Shown: positions 59,467 to 64,000 of the stretch, in pieces
Position numbering within the stretch: the stretch's first letter is position 1
Layout: every line of letters begins with the position of its first letter
NCBI GenBank assembly: GCA_946223355.1
Contig: CAMIPB010000014.1
Coordinates: 1 to 64,000, forward strand
Reading direction: 5' to 3'
Length of the DNA: 64,000 nucleotides
Source of the DNA: an uncultured Corynebacterium sp.
GTDB lineage: Bacteria > Actinomycetota > Actinomycetes > Mycobacteriales > Mycobacteriaceae
Translations under genes and position numbers: made by a program
Notes under the pieces: model-generated
What the model was told of the DNA's origin: nothing
The model's database searches: none
What the model saw: only the letters and a program-made list of their open reading frames with translations

Positions 59467-60624
59467 GTGAAAATTACGAAGATTCTCTCTCATAAGCGCC
59501 GCGTTACTGCTCATGTCTCACTTGCCACCGGGATGTTCTTGGCCATTAGTCTCGCGGTTCCCGCACCTCCTGCCGATGCTTTGACAGCGTCTACTCCAGG
59601 GATACAAAAGGTAATGCAATCCCTCGGTGACAATGAAGCTAGCTCGCAAAGTAGCAGTAAGGCGCGACAAGAATATCAGCGTGCACGACACGCGCTGCAG
59701 AAGGCAGAACATCGGGCACGCAATACAATGTCCGCGCTGCCCGGGTCGTCAGCGCCTAATTTGCCGCAGCACTCCTCGGCTCCTGGACTTGGCTCATCTC
59801 AAACGGATTCCAAGCGTTCTGTATTGCCGAAGGTAAATACTGCTAAGCCCGCTCCACGCATTGCTAAGGGGCGCACTAAAAACGTATGGACTAAGCACAA
59901 CGGCAAAAAGCGTCGTTATTTGCTCTATATTCCAACGAACTACCGTTCCACACGGCCTGCACCCATGCTGTTTGGCTTCGGTGGTTGGGGAGACAGCCCA
60001 GAAAATTTCAAAGCCTACTCTCGCATGAACACCACTGGCGCGCATCGTAACGCAATTCAGGTGTACCCAGCCGGTATTGACTACGCGTGGGAAGGAGCAC
60101 CCTATGCAAAAACACGCGTAGGTGAAGACATCAGCTTTTTCAAGCAAATCATCAACGAAGTGGACCGTACCTACGCGGTAAACCGCAACCGCGTGTATGC
60201 GATGGGCATGTCTAACGGCGGCGGAATGACTGCAAGCATTGGCTGCCGCGCTCAGGACACCTTTGCCGGCGTCGTCATGGTATCTTCAGCGTTCTACAAC
60301 CCTATGGTGCGCAACTGTCGTAGAGGAAGCATCGCATCGCTCATTATTCATGGCACCGGCGACACGATGATGCATTACAACGGCGGCGTGCGACATGGTG
60401 CAGGATATGCAGAGACTCCGCGTGTGTACAACGGCTTTTCACAACGCAATAGCTGTTCGCGTAGTCAACGAGTAGTAGCAATGGCAGGTGGCGCGCGTCG
60501 CCATATCATGCAGGGGTGCCGCAAACCGACCCAGTTGATTACTATCCCGCAGGACCACCTGTGGTTCTGGACGCCGGACGCTGCCCATGAAGTCTGGGGA
60601 TTCTTGTCCCGCCAGCACCGTTAA
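59467..60624 (+). CDS. Secreted PHB-depolymerase-family esterase (LpqC-like)
   Basis: A 385-residue exported alpha/beta hydrolase. A signal peptide spans about 1-38 (basic start KITKILSHKRRV, then SLATGMFLAISLAVPAPP and ADA-L). A helical, Gln/Ser/Arg-rich linker follows (about 40-130). The esterase domain has the nucleophile Ser249 in GMSNGGG, the oxyanion region FGGWGDSPENF, Asp in HGTGDTMMHYNGG and a C-terminal His region (IPQDHLWFWTPDAAHEVW). Start GTG 59467 is chosen from the -10 element and signal peptide; GTG 59377 would add 30 residues that spoil the signal. Feruloyl or other ester substrates are possible. Confidence 0.85.
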   Translation: MKITKILSHKRRVTAHVSLATGMFLAISLAVPAPPADALTASTPGIQKVMQSLGDNEASSQSSSKARQEYQRARHALQKAEHRARNTMSALPGSSAPNLPQHSSAPGLGSSQTDSKRSVLPKVNTAKPAPRIAKGRTKNVWTKHNGKKRRYLLYIPTNYRSTRPAPMLFGFGGWGDSPENFKAYSRMNTTGAHRNAIQVYPAGIDYAWEGAPYAKTRVGEDISFFKQIINEVDRTYAVNRNRVYAMGMSNGGGMTASIGCRAQDTFAGVVMVSSAFYNPMVRNCRRGSIASLIIHGTGDTMMHYNGGVRHGAGYAETPRVYNGFSQRNSCSRSQRVVAMAGGARRHIMQGCRKPTQLITIPQDHLWFWTPDAAHEVWGFLSRQHR

Positions 60625-60646
60625 CACAGCCAACAACCCCCGCTAG

Positions 60647-60659
60647 TACGATATAGGGC
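60647..60659 (+). promoter_or_regulatory. -10 element, leaderless start of gltX
   Basis: TACGAT (60647-60652), 7 bases, ATG 60660, no ribosome binding site. Confidence 0.55.
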
Positions 60660-62153
60660 ATGACTGAAGTACGCGTTCGTTTCTGCCCATCTCCAACTGG
60701 TACGCCGCACGTCGGTATGGTGCGCACAGCTCTGTTTAACTGGGCTTATGCCCGCCACACCGGCGGTAAGATGATCTTCCGCATTGAAGACACTGATGCG
60801 GCCCGTGACTCGGAAGAGTCCTACCAAGCCATCATTGATTCCCTGACCTGGTTAGGCATGGACTGGGACGAAGGCGTCAACGTAGGCGGTCCGCATGAGC
60901 CGTACCGTCAGTCCCAGCGTGGGGAAATCTACCAAGAAATTTTGGAAAAGCTTAAGGAAGCTGGTCACGTCTACCCGGCATACTCCACAAATGAAGAAGT
61001 GCAGGAACGCCATAAGGCAGCAGGCCGTGACCCGCAGCTGGGCTACGACAACTTTGACCGAGATCTAACCCCAGAACAAATCGCTGCATACGAAAAAGAA
61101 GGCCGCCAACCTGTTTGGCGCCTTCGTATGCCTGAACGCACCTGGTCCTGGAATGACCTGGTGCGCGGTGAAGTGTCGTTCAAGCCAGAAACTCAACCAG
61201 ATTATGTCGTAGCTCGCTCCAACGGTGCACCCTTGTATACCTTGGTCAATCCTGTGGATGACGCACTGATGAAGGTTACCCACGTCCTTCGCGGTGAGGA
61301 CCTGCTATCTTCGACTCCTCGCCAGCTCGCGTTGTATGAGGCGTTGAAAGATATTGGTGTTACTGATTTCACCCCTGAGTTTGGACACCTTCCATTCGTA
61401 ATGGGTGAGGGCAACAAGAAGCTTTCCAAGCGCGACCCACAATCCAATCTGTTTAATCACCGTGACGCAGGCATCATTCCGGAGGGCATGCTCAACTATC
61501 TTTCCCTTCTGGGATGGTCTTTGTCTTCTGATCAGGACATTTTTACTATTGATGAGCTCATCAAGAACTTTGACGTGAAGGACGTACTGGGCAACCCTGC
61601 GCGTTTTGATCAGAAAAAGTTAGAGGCAATCAACGCGGACCACATCCGACTACTCGAACCAGAGGAATTTGCCTTCCGCTTACGCAACTACCTCACCGAG
61701 TACACGGACTTCCCAACGGACTATGACGGCGAGAAGTTCTCGTTTATTTCGGACCTGGTGCAGACTCGCATCAAGATGCTCGGCGACGCGTATGGGCTCA
61801 TGAAATTCCTTATCACCCCTGATTCTGAACTTCAGCTGGATGAAAAGTCTGCCAAGAAGAACTTGAAAGAAGACGCCGTCCAGCCACTTGAGGCCGCACT
61901 CGCAGCTTTAGAACCAATTGGGGAAACAGAGTGGAAGACTGAGGCGATTGAACAAGCTTTGACTAAGGCACTTATTGAGGATTTGGAGCTCAAGCCACGT
62001 AAAGCATACGGCGCACTTCGCGTCGCGGTCTCGGGCGCAGCAGTTTCGCCTCCGTTGTTTGAGTCCATGGAACTACTTGGCCGCGAATCCACCCTTAACC
62101 GTCTCAAGGCAGCTCGGGAGCAAACCCCATGGCAGCCAGCGCCAGAGGCTTAA
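60660..62153 (+). CDS. gltX: Glutamyl-tRNA synthetase
   Basis: Charges tRNA-Glu, and with GatCAB in the same cell probably also tRNA-Gln, making it a non-discriminating enzyme. The 497-residue class I synthetase has the HIGH-type motif CPSPTGTPHVGMVRTALFNW (9-28), the KMSKS-type motif NKKLSKRDPQ (about 255-264) and a C-terminal anticodon-binding helical domain. There is no second GluRS or GlnRS in the window. The stop overlaps that of the convergent aldehyde dehydrogenase gene by 3-4 bases. Confidence 0.97.
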   Translation: MTEVRVRFCPSPTGTPHVGMVRTALFNWAYARHTGGKMIFRIEDTDAARDSEESYQAIIDSLTWLGMDWDEGVNVGGPHEPYRQSQRGEIYQEILEKLKEAGHVYPAYSTNEEVQERHKAAGRDPQLGYDNFDRDLTPEQIAAYEKEGRQPVWRLRMPERTWSWNDLVRGEVSFKPETQPDYVVARSNGAPLYTLVNPVDDALMKVTHVLRGEDLLSSTPRQLALYEALKDIGVTDFTPEFGHLPFVMGEGNKKLSKRDPQSNLFNHRDAGIIPEGMLNYLSLLGWSLSSDQDIFTIDELIKNFDVKDVLGNPARFDQKKLEAINADHIRLLEPEEFAFRLRNYLTEYTDFPTDYDGEKFSFISDLVQTRIKMLGDAYGLMKFLITPDSELQLDEKSAKKNLKEDAVQPLEAALAALEPIGETEWKTEAIEQALTKALIEDLELKPRKAYGALRVAVSGAAVSPPLFESMELLGRESTLNRLKAAREQTPWQPAPEA

Positions 62154-63643
62154 CGCAAGACTCCCTTTAGTAGGCGCAGCGCTCCGGTAGCTGCTGTCGC
62201 AAACTGCTGTCTATCAACGCCCGCCGGTCCTGTTAGGTGCGTCAAGCGCTGTACAGCGACCGTGCGGGCTTCGGTGTACTTCAGTAGACCTTCCACGCCG
62301 TGCCTTCTGCCCACGCCAGAGGACTTCCAACCACCCATCGGCGCAGACATTGCAATCCAGGCCGTTGCGTAGCCCTCATTGATATTGACCGTGCCAACCT
62401 CCAGCCGGTTAGCCACAGCCTGCGCCGTGGCCACTCGTCCCCAAACTGAGGCATTTAGTCCGTATGAGGTGGCATTGGTCTTAGAGATAGCCTCTTCGAG
62501 GGAGGCGACCTTTTCTACATAAACCACCGGCCCAAAGACTTCCTCGGTGTATAACTCCGCATCTTCCGGAACATCCACCAAAACTGTTGGTGCAAAATAG
62601 CATCCCGCGTCATCTATTCCTTCAGTTCCTGACAGAGAATGCCCACCGGTCAGAATCTGCGCACCTTTGTCCACCGCATCCGCGACATAGTTAGAGACGC
62701 GTTTAAGATGTTGGTGGGAGATGAGCGGTCCCATGTCTGCATTCCAGCCATATTTTGGTCCAATGCGCATTGCGTTCACATTGGACAGGAAACTAGAGAC
62801 GAATGCGTCAAAGACTTTGTCCACGACGTAGATGCGCTCGATAGAAATACACAGTTGTCCTGCATTGGAAAAACACGCCGTTACTGCTCCTTGCGCTGCC
62901 CGTTCAATATCGGCATCAGGAGAGACGATCATGGCATTTTTGCCTCCCAACTCACCGGAAAAACCAATAAGACGATTGCCGGCTTGTGCAGCAAGCTTCA
63001 TTCCCGTCTGCGTCGAACCAGTGAACATTAGGTAGTCGCAGCTTTCCACGATCGCCTGACCTACAACTTCCCCGCTGCCAGGTAGCACTTGAAATAAGTC
63101 TCGCGGCAGCCCCGCTGAATACAAGACTTCGGCAATTTCAAGAGCTGTCAATGGGGTATGGGAGTCAGGCTTTAACACAACCGCATTACCAGCCATTATT
63201 GCAGCTAGGGCATCAGATGCCGCCAAAGCTAGCGGATAGTTCCACGGCGCAATTACTCCAACTACACCGACAGGGCAGTGGTCTATGTGCACCGAATTCA
63301 GCACCGGAATACCTGGCTTCGTGTGTCTGCGTTTTAGCAACCGGGGACCAGCAAAACCGAGATGTCGCGCACTGAGCGCAACATCCAAAACTTCTTCAAA
63401 AGCGTCTTTACGTGCTTTGCCTGTCTCTGCACAAACGGTATCCATCAACTCTGTTTGATGGTCTAAAACAGCATCATGGATACTGAGAAAGACCTGCTTG
63501 CGTTTAGCGAGCGGAACTTGGGCCCATTCCGTCTGTGCCTGTCGGGCAACCTCAAACGCCATGCGGGTTTCTTCCGCACTGTGAGCTCTTACAGTTCCCA
63601 CTTCTTTTCCGTTAACCGGTGACAAAACTGTGATGGTAGTCAT
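62150..63643 (-). CDS. Aldehyde dehydrogenase, succinate-semialdehyde type
   Basis: A 497-residue NAD(P)-dependent aldehyde dehydrogenase. Catalytic Glu231 lies in FSGELGGKNAM and Cys265 in NAGQLCISIERIYV; the cofactor loop is GSTQTGMKLA (209-218). It resembles the succinic semialdehyde dehydrogenase (GabD2) group of actinobacteria, but long-chain or aromatic aldehydes are possible. Start ATG 63643 is set by TATACT 7 bases upstream; the open frame continues 80 codons further through the divergent gene, without protein homology. It is divergent from a broken SDR gene with 12 bases between start codons. Confidence 0.92.
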   Translation of the reverse strand: MTTITVLSPVNGKEVGTVRAHSAEETRMAFEVARQAQTEWAQVPLAKRKQVFLSIHDAVLDHQTELMDTVCAETGKARKDAFEEVLDVALSARHLGFAGPRLLKRRHTKPGIPVLNSVHIDHCPVGVVGVIAPWNYPLALAASDALAAIMAGNAVVLKPDSHTPLTALEIAEVLYSAGLPRDLFQVLPGSGEVVGQAIVESCDYLMFTGSTQTGMKLAAQAGNRLIGFSGELGGKNAMIVSPDADIERAAQGAVTACFSNAGQLCISIERIYVVDKVFDAFVSSFLSNVNAMRIGPKYGWNADMGPLISHQHLKRVSNYVADAVDKGAQILTGGHSLSGTEGIDDAGCYFAPTVLVDVPEDAELYTEEVFGPVVYVEKVASLEEAISKTNATSYGLNASVWGRVATAQAVANRLEVGTVNINEGYATAWIAMSAPMGGWKSSGVGRRHGVEGLLKYTEARTVAVQRLTHLTGPAGVDRQQFATAATGALRLLKGVLR

Positions 63644-63656
63644 ATCCTCGAGTATA
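63643..63656. promoter_or_regulatory. Interlocked divergent leaderless promoters
   Basis: Plus strand: TATCCT (63643-63648), 7 bases, ATG 63656. Minus strand: TATACT (63651-63656), 7 bases, ATG 63643. Each -10 element shares its outer base with the start codon of the opposite gene; the two starts are 12 bases apart. Confidence 0.6.
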
Positions 63657-63961
63657 TGGACGATCGTAAAAGGAAGAGCATCTTTGTTACAGAAGCTGCG
63701 GGAGGGATTGGCAGCGCTGTAGTTCAGAAATTCGCACGCAAAGGTTGGATAGTGGGTGCTTACGATCTTACTGAGCTCACTTTTTCCGGCGAGCTTGCAG
63801 ACCACCCGAATGTCATAACAGGAGTACTTGATGTTACCGATCCAGATAATTGGGATCGGGCACTCGCCGAGTTTGCTGAGCACACGGGAGGGCTTATCGA
63901 CGTCCTTGACAATAACGCCGGCGCTATCATCAGTGATCCAGTCGAGTGTGCAAAAGCTTAG
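63656..63961 (+). pseudogene. Short-chain dehydrogenase, truncated
   Basis: The first 102 codons of an SDR-family oxidoreductase. The nucleotide-binding start reads IFVTEAAGGIGSAVVQKFAR, where intact relatives have TGxxxGIG, so the first Gly is replaced by Glu. The DVTD segment (GVLDVTDPDNWDRALAEFAE) and NNAG motif (IDVLDNNAGAI) are present, then a stop at 63959. The catalytic Ser-Tyr-Lys half of the usual 250 residues is missing, and no continuation is seen up to the window end (63962-64000). The neighbour aldehyde dehydrogenase suggests a former alcohol/aldehyde pair. Confidence 0.75.
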
Positions 63962-64000
63962 GGTTCACATTAGACCGGAACAGGTAGCGGACCCAGACCG

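Noticed and set aside
63644..63883. 80-codon N-terminal extension of the aldehyde dehydrogenase
   Set aside because: It overlaps the divergent SDR remnant and the -10 element; the family start is MTTITVLSPVNGKEV at 63643.
1..64000. tRNA or rRNA genes
   Set aside because: No cloverleaf-like or rRNA-like sequence was recognised in the intergenic spaces; a covariance-model scan would settle it.

Overview
The window comes from a Corynebacterium-type actinobacterium. The evidence is the ATP synthase operon followed by a DUF2550 protein and the mismatch endonuclease NucS, the trehalose/glycogen enzyme GlgE, a lysE/lysG pair, a three-cysteine ArsR of the C. glutamicum type, a single-cysteine arsenate reductase, and a gene order (atp, nucS, glgB/glgE, etf, nifS, mnmA, ligA, gatCA, pfkA, gatB, lysEG, gltX) close to what is known from C. 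glutamicum and C. diphtheriae. Base composition is moderate and genes are tightly packed, with several convergent pairs overlapping at their 3' ends. No tRNA, rRNA or CRISPR array was found.

Layout. 1-4.6 kb: atpA (cut by the left edge), atpG, atpD, atpC and a strong terminator. 4.6-7.4 kb: DUF2550 protein, nucS, a small Zn-ribbon protein, a thiamine-binding-family protein and a thioredoxin-fold/TPR protein. 7.4-9.4 kb: arsenic resistance (arsR against acr3-arsC). 9.4-16.7 kb: glgB and glgE, then an ABC ATPase, a NUDIX hydrolase and a methyltransferase. 16.8-24 kb: etfBA, cysteine desulfurase, secreted GH25 lysozyme, spermidine-synthase-like protein, mnmA and a MetE-like protein. 24-25.9 kb: an accessory operon (regulator, serine hydrolase, small membrane protein). 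25.9-31.4 kb: exonuclease, ligA, ACT protein, gatCA. 31.4-35.1 kb: an iron-type ABC importer. 35.3-39.5 kb: membrane protein, MFS exporter, pfkA, gatB. 39.5-45.3 kb: decaying segment (NRAMP pseudogene, thiol-transferase pseudogene, IS110 remnant) around ykvI-like, aldo/keto reductase and lysE/lysG genes. 45.4-48 kb: a Na/phosphate symporter, coiled-coil protein and PstS-like lipoprotein in one operon. 48.3-54.8 kb: envelope genes (DoxX, a small regulator pair, GT87 mannosyltransferase, PH protein, two related lipoproteins). 54.8-64 kb: a cNMP/CBS/nucleotidyltransferase protein with a DnaQ-like partner, FAA hydrolase, isochorismate synthase, secreted esterase, gltX, aldehyde dehydrogenase and a broken SDR gene.

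The main regulatory pattern is widespread leaderless transcription: more than twenty genes carry a TANNNT -10 hexamer 6-8 bases before the start codon and no ribosome binding site. This fixes several starts (glgE, exonuclease, aldehyde dehydrogenase, secreted esterase). The most promising undescribed items are a shared TTTAC-N5-GTAAA palindrome before two unrelated operons, the symporter/coiled-coil/PstS-like operon without any Pst ABC transporter, the tandem cell-wall-binding-like lipoproteins, the serine hydrolase operon, and 9-bp tandem repeats over the promoter of the secreted esterase.
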